Shown piece after piece: positions 25,105 through 33,390 of a DNA stretch of 44,583 bases; position 1 is the first letter of the stretch; every line of letters begins with the position of its first letter. The notes beneath the pieces were generated by a model that was given only the letters and a program-made list of their open reading frames with translations, was not told where the DNA came from and searched no databases. Position numbers and translations under genes: made by a program. The stretch is from an uncultured Lachnospiraceae bacterium (GTDB lineage Bacteria > Bacillota > Clostridia > Lachnospirales > Lachnospiraceae): positions 1 through 44,583 of the forward strand of contig CANRIG010000021.1 in the NCBI GenBank assembly GCA_947630595.1. Reading direction: 5' to 3'.

Positions 25105-27063
25105 TCAGAGCCGCTCCAATATCTCGCGTTCCCGCTTCTGGCAGCTGAACAAAATCACCTGTTTCCCGCTTTTCTTCAGCCAGCGCAGCGCCGCCTCCAG
25201 CCGCGCATCATCGTACAGGGCAAACGTCTCGTCGAGAATCACCGGCAGCTTTCGCCCGCCGCCCAGCAGTTCCCCGGAAGCCATGCGCAGCGCAAAATAA
25301 ATCTGCTGCATCGTGCCGCCGCTGACCTGGTGCAGGCCCAGCACACGCTCGGGCGTGTAAATTCGCACCTCCGCCGTCTTATCCAGCACAATGCGGCTAT
25401 AGCGTCCCTGTGTAATACCGGCCAGAATCTCCGACGCCCGCTGATTCAGACGGCCGCCCGACTTCGCATAGATGCCGGAGGAAAGCGCGCAGATGCGGTC
25501 GATGGCCTCCGTCAGCGCCGCGATTTCCGTCTCTGTCCCGTCTGTTTTTACATGGCTGTGGTACAGCGTCTCCAGATCGTTCTGCAGCTTCCGGTACGCT
25601 TCCTCGCGTCTGCGGATTTCCTCCCGCAAGTGCTGTTCCCGGTCTTGATCCGGCAAGGCTGGGAATACTCCGGCTCTGCGTCTGTCCGGCGGCATCTGTC
25701 CGGCTGTTCCCTGGCGGGGCTGCCCTGCATACGGTTCCGGCAAAGTACGGCCGGCGGTTCCGGTTCTGTATTCTCCCGACGGCATCTGTCCGGCTGTTCC
25801 CGGGCGGGGCTGCCCTGCATACGGTTCCGGCAAAGTACGGCCGGCGGTTCCAGTTCTGTATTCTCCCGACGGCATCTGTCCGGCGGTTCCGGCTTTTGGC
25901 CACCCGCCGCTCGTTTCCTGTCCTTTTTCGCGCTTCTGGCGGCGCGCATGCACCGGAAAAATCAACAGCAACAATACTGCGCCGAGCGCTCCGAGGCCGA
26001 GCTTCGCCAGCCATTCCGGCCGCAGATACGCGCCGGCCAACGCCAGAAAACCAAACACAAACAATAAAAGCTCTGGAAGCTGTCCGCTGCCCGCAGACTC
26101 CGGCCCGTTCTCCCAGCCGTCATCCCAGTTATCATCAAAATCATCGTCCCAGTCCCGTCCGGCTTTCCGACCGCGTTCACCCAGACTATCGTCCCGGTCC
26201 TGCCTGACTTTCCGGCCGTGTTCACCCAGACCATCGTCCCGGTCCTGCCTGACTTTCCGACCGCGTTCACCCAGACTATCGTCCCAGTCCCGTCCGGCTT
26301 TCCGGCCGCGGTCAACCCAGCTGCTGTTCCAATCCCGCCCGTCTTTCCGGCCGTGGCTGCTCTGTCTGCGGTTGTCTTCTCGGACTGCGCCGCCCGTCTC
26401 ATAATCCAGCTGCTCCTGCAGCAGCACCAGTTCTCCGCGCAGCCGCTCCGCCTGCGCCTGCACCTTTTCGATACGCGCCTCTGTCTGCGCGTCCTCTTTC
26501 TTTTTCTGCTGTTCCAGCAGCCGTTTCTTTCTGCGCAAATTCTCCAGCGCCCGCGTTACATCCGTCTGCCCGTCGGCCGAGGTATCGCTGTTGATCATAT
26601 AGCGCCGCAGCTCCTGCGCCAGCGCTTCATCCGTCTCGCAATGCGCCTGCGGAATAAACACGGTGTTCACAAACGCGGCCTCGCTGATTCCGCCCAGCAG
26701 CGCATCCAGCGTTTCCTGAGGCTGCTTCGCCTCCCATCCCTCCGTCTCATTCGTCACCTGCAGAGGCTCCGCGCTGCGGTCAAAGCAGCGGTCGATACGG
26801 TATATCTGCCCGTCCTCCTGCACCCACATGCTTCCTGTGAACGCGCCCGGCGTATCCCATGGCTGCCGGATCTGGTATTCGTCGGTTTTGGCCGCCCGGC
26901 CCCGGCTCCGCTGCAGTCCGAACAGCATGGCGCAGATAAACGAATGCACCGTCGATTTCCCGGTCTCGTTGCCCCCGTAAATGACGTTAATGCCCGGCTT
27001 TAAGTCGATGCGGTGATGTTCAAATTTTCCGTAATGCTTCAGAAGCAACGCCCTTATTTCCAT
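25105..27063 (-). CDS. YhaN/SbcC-like ATPase with a central transmembrane hairpin
   Basis: 652-aa SMC/Rad50-type ATPase half-molecule. Walker A GGNETGKST (30-38) is N-terminal; the signature VSGGTMQQ (about 580-587) and Walker B LPVILDE (606-612) are C-terminal, as in Rad50/SbcC. The middle differs from a long coiled coil: a short coiled coil (about 170-222), five 15-aa charged repeats (237-311), two predicted transmembrane helices (about 329-346 and 352-370), and a 30-aa repeat (392-460) before a second helix (475-505). The partner is the phosphoesterase encoded just upstream (start order YhaO then YhaN). The role is probably DNA-end or structured-DNA processing at the membrane. GGGGAG precedes the ATG. 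Confidence 0.85.
   Translation of the reverse strand: MEIRALLLKHYGKFEHHRIDLKPGINVIYGGNETGKSTVHSFICAMLFGLQRSRGRAAKTDEYQIRQPWDTPGAFTGSMWVQEDGQIYRIDRCFDRSAEPLQVTNETEGWEAKQPQETLDALLGGISEAAFVNTVFIPQAHCETDEALAQELRRYMINSDTSADGQTDVTRALENLRRKKRLLEQQKKKEDAQTEARIEKVQAQAERLRGELVLLQEQLDYETGGAVREDNRRQSSHGRKDGRDWNSSWVDRGRKAGRDWDDSLGERGRKVRQDRDDGLGEHGRKVRQDRDDSLGERGRKAGRDWDDDFDDNWDDGWENGPESAGSGQLPELLLFVFGFLALAGAYLRPEWLAKLGLGALGAVLLLLIFPVHARRQKREKGQETSGGWPKAGTAGQMPSGEYRTGTAGRTLPEPYAGQPRPGTAGQMPSGEYRTGTAGRTLPEPYAGQPRQGTAGQMPPDRRRAGVFPALPDQDREQHLREEIRRREEAYRKLQNDLETLYHSHVKTDGTETEIAALTEAIDRICALSSGIYAKSGGRLNQRASEILAGITQGRYSRIVLDKTAEVRIYTPERVLGLHQVSGGTMQQIYFALRMASGELLGGGRKLPVILDETFALYDDARLEAALRWLKKSGKQVILFSCQKREREILERL
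25684..25890 (-). repeat. 90-bp in-frame tandem repeat in the YhaN-like gene
   Basis: Two full copies and a partial third encode a 30-residue Gly/Pro/Thr-rich unit starting GTAGQMPSGEYRTG (residues 392-421, 422-451, 452-460), immediately after the second transmembrane helix. Confidence 0.88.
26131..26355 (-). repeat. 45-bp in-frame tandem repeat in the YhaN-like gene
   Basis: Five 15-residue units (residues 237-311) with consensus RGRKxxRDxDDSLGE, alternating strongly basic and acidic segments, lie just before the transmembrane hairpin. Confidence 0.88.
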
Positions 27064-27197
27064 AACATTCTCCCCGCCGCCCGTTTTCCAGAGCTTCCTC
27101 CCGCCGCTCCCGGCGAACCGCTGCCATTTCCATCTGTCTCTGTATTCCGGTTCTACCGCCGGGCTTTCAACGACATTCTCCAGCTCTGTCCTCCGGC

Positions 27198-28250
27198 TCA
27201 GCGCTCCGGATACAGCAGTGCTTCCAGCCCGTAATAAAGGGCCTTCTGCTCGACCGTCCCCTGCGGTCCGTCGCCAAAGCTCTCAATATAATCTCCGATC
27301 AGCTGTCCGCGGTACTGACGGCGCAGTTCCTCCAGATGGAACGCCGGCAGCGAACGATCATTGATCTCCAGAATCCGTCCGCACTTCATGTATTCCCGGA
27401 TATCCGGGCGGAATCTCGGATGATGTTGTCCGGTGAGATCAATACGGTATGTATGCTGCGCCCCGCAGGCCCGAATTTTGTCGGCAATCTTTTCCCGCAC
27501 GGAATACGCCGTGTCCTCCTCTGTAATCTCCACTTTCTCCCGGCAGTAGCGCCGCGACGCCGCCTCCACAAAGGAAAGCCGCACCCGCTTTTTCTGCACC
27601 TCGCCCAGCACGTAGCCGTGCGGCCCTATATCATCGCAGTCGATCGGCTCCAGCGCCCCTGCAAACATCGCCAAATTGCGGATGTATACCTGCGGCCTGT
27701 GAATGTGGCCGAGCGCAATGTAATCAAAACCGGCCTCCGAAAGCCGCTCGCGGTTCAGCGGTATGTGCTCCGCATCTCCGCCGTGCGCCAGCAGAATCTT
27801 GAAATAATCGTCCTTTTCCGCCTGCAGGTCATCGTAACGCGGCTCCGGAATCTCCCGCCGGTGATAGCTGAATCCGTAGATCTCCGTCCGCAGCTCCGGC
27901 AGGCGCACCCGCTCGCACTCCGGCGAAAACAGCGTGACCACATTTTCATTCCATGGAAAGCTCAGATACGGCGAATGTGGCTGCAGGTAATCGTGATTGC
28001 CCGCAATCAACGCCACCACCGTCTTTTCCAGCGTGGAAAACAGATAATTGACCTCGCGCAGCTCCTGCGGCTGCGGCTGGCGGTGAAACAGGTCGCCGGC
28101 AATCAGCAGCAAGTCGACTTTTTTCTCATTGGCATCGGCAATACAGCGCCGGAAGCTCTCCCACAGCTCCCGGCCCCGCTCCTGCGACCACGGAAATCCC
28201 CGGTCCGGCGCGGCCCCCAGATGCACGTCCGCAATATGCATAAATCGCAT
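27198..28250 (-). CDS. YhaO/SbcD-like metallophosphoesterase (DNA exonuclease)
   Basis: 350-aa calcineurin-like phosphoesterase related to SbcD/Mre11. The metal-binding motifs appear in order: HIADVHLG (5-12), AGDLFH, AGNHDYL, LLAHGG and GHIHRPQ. It should form a nuclease complex with the YhaN-like ATPase encoded 134 bp downstream. That 134-bp gap holds no convincing gene. It lies 12 bp after the EEP-nuclease gene on the same strand. The start is the ATG of MRFMHIADVHLG, where the fold begins. Confidence 0.9.
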   Translation of the reverse strand: MRFMHIADVHLGAAPDRGFPWSQERGRELWESFRRCIADANEKKVDLLLIAGDLFHRQPQPQELREVNYLFSTLEKTVVALIAGNHDYLQPHSPYLSFPWNENVVTLFSPECERVRLPELRTEIYGFSYHRREIPEPRYDDLQAEKDDYFKILLAHGGDAEHIPLNRERLSEAGFDYIALGHIHRPQVYIRNLAMFAGALEPIDCDDIGPHGYVLGEVQKKRVRLSFVEAASRRYCREKVEITEEDTAYSVREKIADKIRACGAQHTYRIDLTGQHHPRFRPDIREYMKCGRILEINDRSLPAFHLEELRRQYRGQLIGDYIESFGDGPQGTVEQKALYYGLEALLYPER

Positions 28251-28262
28251 AATCTTTCTCCC

Positions 28263-28934
28263 CTATAAGCGTTTACGGTCTATCGACACTGCAATTCCTT
28301 TATGATCCGATAACGTTTTATCACAATTCCACTCTTCCACCGTCACATCAGCATCGACAGTAAAGTCTTCTGAAATGGCAATATGGTCAATGCACTCGGA
28401 TCTTTCTGCAGTCAGGGCGGATATTTTATTTTCCTTCAGACACCGGCGCAGCAGTTCCCGCCCTTTCTTTGTATAATAATAATCGTCGGAAAAGCTGCAG
28501 TTATAGTCGCCTATGACACATATTCTGCCCAGCTCAGACAGCCGCCTGATATCCTCAATTTGCTTTTGCAAATCCTGCCCGTAAGACATTTCTCTGTTTC
28601 CGAACACGCCCATGATTGTGCCATATACAATCAAGTTTCCAAGTTCTGTCTCCAATTCCGCGCAAAGCGCAGTATATTTATCATAAGTTGCATATATTCC
28701 AGAACATTGATATTTTGTATATAAAGATACTCTGTTTTCTGTATACCGGTACAGTTCAGGGTATGCTTCTTTTGTCGGAGGCGTTTTAAAACAATATTGA
28801 TACGGCAGGCTTATCCGACTGTCTGTCTCAGTCAGAACCAGAATATCCGCCTGCGTTTCCCTGCAGCATTCCAGTATCCTGTCCAGCTCGTTCTTATGTT
28901 TTAATCGTTCCACATTCCAGGTTGCGATCCTCAT
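28263..28934 (-). CDS. Endonuclease/exonuclease/phosphatase-fold hydrolase
   Basis: 223-aa member of the EEP (DNase I-like) superfamily. Catalytic landmarks are WNVERL, LTETD (metal Glu), GDYNCSF (Asp/Asn), CIDHIAI and the terminal LSDHKGI (Asp-His). Substrate is unknown; small bacterial EEP proteins of this size hydrolyse DNA, RNA or phosphodiesters. GGAG 9 nt before the ATG supports the start, which overlaps the preceding small ORF as ATGA. The gene is clearly poorer in GC than its neighbours and uses many A/T-ending codons, suggesting more recent acquisition. Confidence 0.8.
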   Translation of the reverse strand: MRIATWNVERLKHKNELDRILECCRETQADILVLTETDSRISLPYQYCFKTPPTKEAYPELYRYTENRVSLYTKYQCSGIYATYDKYTALCAELETELGNLIVYGTIMGVFGNREMSYGQDLQKQIEDIRRLSELGRICVIGDYNCSFSDDYYYTKKGRELLRRCLKENKISALTAERSECIDHIAISEDFTVDADVTVEEWNCDKTLSDHKGIAVSIDRKRL

Positions 28935-29185
28935 GACACATTGCTCCGAAATTCACCCTGTTCTTCGGCATCATCCTGTTTTTCAGCCACCCTTTCAGTC
29001 ACCTTTTCAGTCACCTTTTCAGTCACCCTTTCAGTCACCTTTTCAGTCACCTTTTCAGTCGCCTTTGCTCTTTCTGCATATCGCGCGGTTCCGCACAGCG
29101 TAAGGAACGGATGTGGTTTCATGCCAATCTTTTTCTCTGCACCTGATTTTCCACAGACTGACTGGAACGCCTCTGCGTCTTCCAT
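28931..29185 (-). CDS. Small TEKV-repeat ORF, possibly a gene remnant
   Basis: 84-codon frame whose centre is a run of VTEK/VTER tetrapeptides encoded by a 12-bp tandem repeat. The stop overlaps the next ATG (ATGA) and a promoter (TCGACC-17-TATAAT) lies directly upstream, but no Shine-Dalgarno site is visible. Similar TEKV runs occur in linkers of AlbA_2/RecG-like regulators (COG2865), so this may be a 3' fragment of such a gene. I do not recognise a function, and it could be non-coding leader sequence of the EEP gene. Confidence 0.35.
   Translation of the reverse strand: MEDAEAFQSVCGKSGAEKKIGMKPHPFLTLCGTARYAERAKATEKVTEKVTERVTEKVTEKVTERVAEKQDDAEEQGEFRSNVS
28991..29062. repeat. Six copies of a 12-bp tandem repeat
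   Basis: The unit CYTTTCAGTCAC is repeated about six times with C/T variation, with a degenerate copy at 28981-28990. A multiple of three, so copy-number change would keep the frame of the small ORF. Confidence 0.88.
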
Positions 29186-29628
29186 ACGGATTTGACAGGC
29201 TCATATTATTATACATTAAGCAGGCCAACGGGTCGAGAGACAATATGAAAATTTAACCGGCTTATCTGGGAAATCTCCGATCCTCCGGAGCAAACCGCGA
29301 GCAAGCCGGATGCATACTTGGTTTTCGGATAACTGGCAGCTTCGTCTTTATGAGTATGTCTTTGCTAATTATATCTAATATAGCAAAAACGGTGTCTAAA
29401 AAAACCGACACCAGGAAGGATCAGATGACAAATGTGAAATTCTATATCAAGGCACAGATCATCTGACAGCGGCAGACATTACAGCAGGCCACAAAATGCT
29501 TTGTCCTGGCATAGAGAAAGAGAAGCCGCAAAACTCAATTTTTCCCATAATTGACAAAATATGCTTCCTTTTATATACTGAAAATATACATGGGAACTGT
29601 CCCAAAACCAAACGCAAAGGAGACGGAT
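29186..29628. other. 443-bp gap between the TEKV ORF and mscL
   Basis: Holds a minus-strand promoter (TCGACC 29231-29236, 17 bp, TATAAT 29208-29213) for the EEP-side genes. It also holds an AT-rich hairpin TTTGCTA...TAGCAAA (29361-29397), a GGTGTC/GACACC hairpin (about 29401-29423) and the mscL promoter. No open frame, tRNA or riboswitch is recognised in the rest; it may be decayed sequence. Confidence 0.5.
29551..29579 (+). promoter_or_regulatory. Consensus promoter of mscL
   Basis: TTGACA (29551-29556), 17-bp spacer, TATACT (29574-29579), 50 bp upstream of the mscL start. Confidence 0.88.
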
Positions 29629-30075
29629 ATGAGTAAGATATTGCAGGAATTCAAAACATTTATCATGCGCGGCAATGTGATGGATATGGCAGTTGGTGTT
29701 ATCGTCGGCGGCGCATTCAGCAGCATCATCAACTCGCTGGTCGACGACATCATCATGCCCGTTGTCACCCTGATCACCGGAAAGATCAATTTTTCCGACA
29801 TGATGCTCACGCTCAACGGCGAAACGTACGCATCCCTCCAGGCCGCAAGAGACGCAGGCGCGCCGGTGATTGCATACGGCAACTTTATTCAGATTGTCAT
29901 CCAGTTTCTGCTGACGGCGTTCGTGATCTTTATGGTCATCAAAGCGATCAACCGCCTGCATAAAAAACCGGAAGAAGTGGTGGTTCCGACTACCAAGATA
30001 TGCCCCTACTGCAAATCTGAGATTCACATAGAAGCAGTGAAATGTCCGCACTGCGCTTCGGAGCTGAAAGACTGA
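29629..30075 (+). CDS. mscL: Large-conductance mechanosensitive channel with C-terminal zinc ribbon
   Basis: 148-aa pentameric channel that opens on hypo-osmotic shock. The N-terminal amphipathic segment and first transmembrane helix (EFKTFIMRGNVMDMAVGVIVGGAFSSI region), the periplasmic loop, and the second helix (FIQIVIQFLLTAFVIFMVIKAINR region) are typical. The C-terminus carries CPYC...CPHC, a zinc ribbon often seen on Firmicute MscL. The start at 29629 follows AAAGGAGA by 7 nt; an in-frame ATG further up falls within the promoter and is rejected. Monocistronic. Confidence 0.95.
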   Translation: MSKILQEFKTFIMRGNVMDMAVGVIVGGAFSSIINSLVDDIIMPVVTLITGKINFSDMMLTLNGETYASLQAARDAGAPVIAYGNFIQIVIQFLLTAFVIFMVIKAINRLHKKPEEVVVPTTKICPYCKSEIHIEAVKCPHCASELKD

Positions 30076-30095
30076 GGCTCTAAGACTGAGGCTCT
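30068..30095 (+). repeat. 14-bp exact tandem duplication across the mscL stop codon
   Basis: AAGACTGAGGCTCT at 30068-30081 is repeated at 30082-30095. The first copy contains the TGA stop of mscL. Confidence 0.85.
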
Positions 30096-30110
30096 GCATG
30101 TAAAATAATG

Positions 30111-30175
30111 AAAATCCCCCGTACTGTTTCGGATCAATGAAAAATACCGTGATATCGGCAGTACAGGGGATTTTT
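30111..30175. terminator. Bidirectional terminator between mscL and metY
   Basis: AAAATCCCC-c-GTACTG pairs with CAGTAC-a-GGGGATTTTT, with T-runs on both strands. It serves mscL directly and can stop minus-strand transcription from metY. Between it and the metY stop lie AT-rich 14-bp repeats (TTCTATTATTATAA, about 30188-30217). Confidence 0.82.
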
Positions 30176-30314
30176 AATGACTCACAATTCTATTATTATA
30201 ATTCTATTATTATAATTCTATTTCCATTATTCACAGTTCTGTTATCCGCAGCCCATTTATCCTTCACAGCCCATTCTCAGAATGATTTCAAAACCACCTT
30301 GGCAGGACTCCCGG

Positions 30315-31595
30315 TCACGCCTGCTCCAGCGCCTGCTCCAGGTCAGCGATGATGTCATCCACATGCTCGATGCCGACTGAAAGCCGAATCAGGCCCGGGG
30401 AAATGCCGGCCTCTTTCAGCTGCTGGTCATTCATCTGGCGATGGGTGTGGCTCGCCGGATGCAGCACGCAGGTCTTAGCGTCGGCCACGTGAGTCGCAAT
30501 CGAAGCCAGTTTCAGCGAATCCATGAAGCGGACCGCAGAATCCCGGCCGCCGCACAGCTCAAACGAAATTACGCCGCAGGTGCCGTTCGGCATGTATTTC
30601 TTCGCCACCTCATAATATTTGTCGCCGGGCAGGCCCGCAAAGTTCACTTTTGCCACCTTCTCGTGCGCGTTGAGGTACTCCGCAATCTTCTGCGCGTTGT
30701 AGCAGTGCCGCTCGACGCGCAGCGGCAGCGTCTCCAGCCCCGCGTTGAGCATGAAGCTGTTCATCGGCGAAGGCACGGAACCGAGATCGCGCATCAGCTG
30801 TGCCGTAGCCTTGGTAATGTAAGCCGCTTTGCCGAATCTCTTTGTGTAAGTGATGCCATGGTAGGATTCGTCCGGCGTCGTCAGGCCCGGGAACTTGTCC
30901 GCATGCGCCTCCCAGTCAAAATTGCCGCTGTCGACGATAGCTCCGCCGACCTGAATCGCATGGCCGTCCATGTATTTCGTGGTCGAATGCACCACAATGT
31001 CCGCGCCCCACTCAAACGGGCGGCAGTTTACCGGCGTCGCAAACGTGTTGTCTACGATCAGTGGAACGCCGTGCGCATGCGCCAGCCTGGCCATCTTTTC
31101 AATGTCCAGCACTACCAGCGCCGGATTGGAAATGCTCTCCGCAAGTACGGCTTTGGTATTCGGCCGGAATGCTTTCGCCAGCGTCTCCTCATCCTCATCC
31201 ACATCAATAAAGGTACACTCGATCCCCTGCTTTTTGAGCGTGACGCCCAGCAGGTTAAACGTGCCGCCGTAAATCGCTGAAGCACAAATCACGTGGTCGC
31301 CTGCCTCACAGATGTTGAATACTGCATAATAATTGGCCGCCTGACCGGACGATGTCAGCATCGCCGCAACGCCGCCCTCCAGATCGGCGATCTTGGCCGC
31401 CACCGCATCATTGGTCGGATTCTGAAGTCTTGTATAAAAATACCCTTCCTCCTCCAGATCAAACAGCCGCCCCATCTGCTCGGTGTCATCGTACTGAAAT
31501 GTCGTGCTCTGATAGATCGGCAGCATCCGCGGTTCTCCGGTCTTCGGCTTCCAGCCGGACTGAATGCATTTCGTCTCAATTCTGTAATCGCTCAT
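30315..31595 (-). CDS. metY: O-acetylhomoserine sulfhydrylase (aminocarboxypropyltransferase)
   Basis: 426-aa PLP enzyme of the Cys/Met metabolism family that makes homocysteine from O-acetylhomoserine and sulfide, and may also act in cysteine synthesis. The PLP lysine is Lys207 in VVHSTTKYMDGH. YTRLQNPTNDA, SSGQAANYYAVFN and VDNTFATPVNCRPFEWGADI are family blocks, and the length above 420 aa separates it from MetB/MetC. GGAGGGAG precedes the ATG. The 75-bp upstream gap is too short for a SAM riboswitch. It may be the sulfide-assimilating enzyme of this host, but it is not in the sulfatase operon. Confidence 0.93.
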   Translation of the reverse strand: MSDYRIETKCIQSGWKPKTGEPRMLPIYQSTTFQYDDTEQMGRLFDLEEEGYFYTRLQNPTNDAVAAKIADLEGGVAAMLTSSGQAANYYAVFNICEAGDHVICASAIYGGTFNLLGVTLKKQGIECTFIDVDEDEETLAKAFRPNTKAVLAESISNPALVVLDIEKMARLAHAHGVPLIVDNTFATPVNCRPFEWGADIVVHSTTKYMDGHAIQVGGAIVDSGNFDWEAHADKFPGLTTPDESYHGITYTKRFGKAAYITKATAQLMRDLGSVPSPMNSFMLNAGLETLPLRVERHCYNAQKIAEYLNAHEKVAKVNFAGLPGDKYYEVAKKYMPNGTCGVISFELCGGRDSAVRFMDSLKLASIATHVADAKTCVLHPASHTHRQMNDQQLKEAGISPGLIRLSVGIEHVDDIIADLEQALEQA

Positions 31596-31670
31596 GTTTT
31601 CTCCCTCCGTTTTCTGCTTTTGCTTCTGCTTTCCGCTTCACGCGCTAAGCAATTTTCCAAGGCATCTCTC

Positions 31671-32354
31671 TCAGCAAAAATAAACCGGCCGCCCGCAGCA
31701 GCACCCGCAGAGCGCGTTCAACAGGCAAATCCGCATGCACCAGTCGCTGCCGCCCGCCATCGGGCTGCCGTACATACTGCCCCGGGTCTGATACCACTGT
31801 CCGCCGTTTTCCATCTGCGACAGAAGCTGCCGGTAAACCATGTTGTCCGGCTCCAGGGAAACCGCTTTCTGCGCCTGCTCCTTCGCGAGGACGTTGTTGC
31901 CCTGGCCGGCGTTCGCCATTGCGCTCAGATAATACCAGCGCGCGTTGTGCACCTTGATCTCAGACAGCACATGCAGCGCCTCCGCGAAGTGATTGCTGCG
32001 GATGTAATTCTCCGCCGCCTGCATATGCACGTCCTCCTCCGACCAGTTTGCGTTCTGTCCGGCATTGCCGCCAAAGCCTCCAAAACCACCGAAACCTCCA
32101 AAGCCGCCGAATCCGCCCTGGTAGCCGCCTCCCTGATAACTGCCCTGGTAGCTGCCGCCGGACTCGCGCTCACGCATGATCTGCTGGTAGGCCTGCTGGA
32201 TTTCCTTGAATTTTTCCTCCGCCTGCGCCTTGTTTGGATTATTGATGTTGGCGTCCGGATGATATTTTCTGCTGAGCGCCCTGTATGCCTTTTTGATCTC
32301 GTCCTCCGACGCGTTTTCCGGCACACCCAGCACCGTATACGGATTTTTCATCAT
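31671..32354 (-). CDS. J-domain protein with Gly/Phe linker and Cys-rich tail
   Basis: 227-aa DnaJ-like co-chaperone. The N-terminal J domain (2-62, with HPD at 32-34) should stimulate a DnaK ATPase. It is followed by a GGF-repeat linker, a helical TPR-like region (about 115-185) and a hydrophobic Cys-rich tail ([17 protein letters not shown]). It has no DnaJ-type zinc centre. Start is ATG 32354, overlapping the DUF5685 stop as ATGA, with GGAGG upstream. Last gene of a three-gene operon; client unknown, plausibly the DUF5685 protein. Confidence 0.87.
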   Translation of the reverse strand: MMKNPYTVLGVPENASEDEIKKAYRALSRKYHPDANINNPNKAQAEEKFKEIQQAYQQIMRERESGGSYQGSYQGGGYQGGFGGFGGFGGFGGFGGNAGQNANWSEEDVHMQAAENYIRSNHFAEALHVLSEIKVHNARWYYLSAMANAGQGNNVLAKEQAQKAVSLEPDNMVYRQLLSQMENGGQWYQTRGSMYGSPMAGGSDWCMRICLLNALCGCCCGRPVYFC

Positions 32355-33385
32355 TCTCCCTGTTTCCTCCGCACCACATGACTGCGGCTTCTGTTCCATC
32401 TGCCTGTTTTCTTCCCGTGCCGTCTCCCGCGGCCCGGTTTTCTTCGGATGTGTCCGTTCCGACTATCCCGCTTTCCGACATGCCTTCTCCGGCTATCCCG
32501 CTTCCCGGCATACCCGCCCGCGCCCTCGTCCTTCTGCGCAGCGTCCTCCCGGCCCTTTTTCAGCGCGCGCTCCCGGAGCGCGGCGTATTTGCACCAGACG
32601 CCGGAATACAATATGTTGCGTATGATCTCTGCATGCTCCAGCACCGGCAGCCGCTCAAACGCCCGCGCCGCCTCCGTCATCATGTCCATGAGCATGTCCC
32701 GGATCTGCGCCTCCCGCGGGGTGCCCCAGATGGGAACATAATCCGAAAAAAGATTGTAGCTGCCCTTCCGGCGGTCGCGCTCCGCATCTTCGAGCGCATC
32801 GATCAGATAAATGAATTTGCCCAGATAAAAGCCCATCGCCCGCAGGTCGTCCTGCCAGGCATCCTCTTTCCAGACGTACACCTCCGCCAGAAACTGCCCG
32901 GTCAGGCCGGACACGGCGTCGACGTCGTGCAGGCCCTGACGCTCCGCTTCATGCAGCCGGCGGATGCTCTCCTCCACCGACCGCGCCTGCCGCGGCCAGC
33001 GCTGCGCCGCCTGCTCATAAGCCTTGTGCAGCAGGGCGGCAGCCGCCCGCTTCGGGTAGCTGTGATCGTCCTCCCAGTCATCCTGCAGCTTCTGCCACGA
33101 CAAAAGCACGCTCATGTCGGCGGCGTAATCCATCACCTCGTTGGCGATCATCCGATGCTTCCGCAGCGGGTGCGGCACGCACCGGTACTCCTCCGTCTTT
33201 GTCTCCGGCTCATAGAGACCGGTATGCAGAAGTGCAAGAAACGTCAGGTCATAGTTTAACATCATCTGCGCCGGACGTCCATACCGTAAATGCAAATTAC
33301 GGCATAATCCGCAGTAAAAGCTGCGGTATGCCGCAAATTCCTTCAATTTGAGCTCCTGCTCATTCACATAGATATATCCAAACAT
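32351..33385 (-). CDS. DUF5685-family protein with Asp-rich motifs
   Basis: 344-aa mainly helical protein of unknown function. It begins [17 protein letters not shown] and has a conserved YCGLCRNL motif (Cys25, Cys28). Two acidic motifs, LQDDWEDD (101-107) and [11 protein letters not shown] (194-204), are spaced and surrounded like those of all-alpha isoprenoid synthases such as phytoene synthase. The C-terminal 55 residues are a strongly basic tail with a 10-residue repeat ([20 protein letters not shown]). It starts 5 bp after the zinc-ribbon gene and overlaps the J-domain gene by 4 bp. A prenyl-metabolic role is only a hypothesis. Confidence 0.8.
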   Translation of the reverse strand: MFGYIYVNEQELKLKEFAAYRSFYCGLCRNLHLRYGRPAQMMLNYDLTFLALLHTGLYEPETKTEEYRCVPHPLRKHRMIANEVMDYAADMSVLLSWQKLQDDWEDDHSYPKRAAAALLHKAYEQAAQRWPRQARSVEESIRRLHEAERQGLHDVDAVSGLTGQFLAEVYVWKEDAWQDDLRAMGFYLGKFIYLIDALEDAERDRRKGSYNLFSDYVPIWGTPREAQIRDMLMDMMTEAARAFERLPVLEHAEIIRNILYSGVWCKYAALRERALKKGREDAAQKDEGAGGYAGKRDSRRRHVGKRDSRNGHIRRKPGRGRRHGKKTGRWNRSRSHVVRRKQGE

Positions 33386-33390
33386 TCCGC

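Noticed and set aside
27064-27197. Small gene between the YhaO- and YhaN-like genes
   Set aside because: Short frames exist (for example one starting near 27136 on the minus strand), but none has a ribosome site or recognisable sequence.
28991-29062. CRISPR array
   Set aside because: The 12-bp units are directly adjacent without spacers, and encode a repeat peptide.
29361-29423. Possible riboswitch or small RNA from two hairpins upstream of mscL
   Set aside because: The stems are short (6-7 bp), lie upstream of the mscL promoter, and no known riboswitch core could be recognised.
31596-31670. SAM or T-box riboswitch ahead of metY
   Set aside because: Only 75 bp separate metY from the J-domain gene end and no conserved riboswitch helices were seen.
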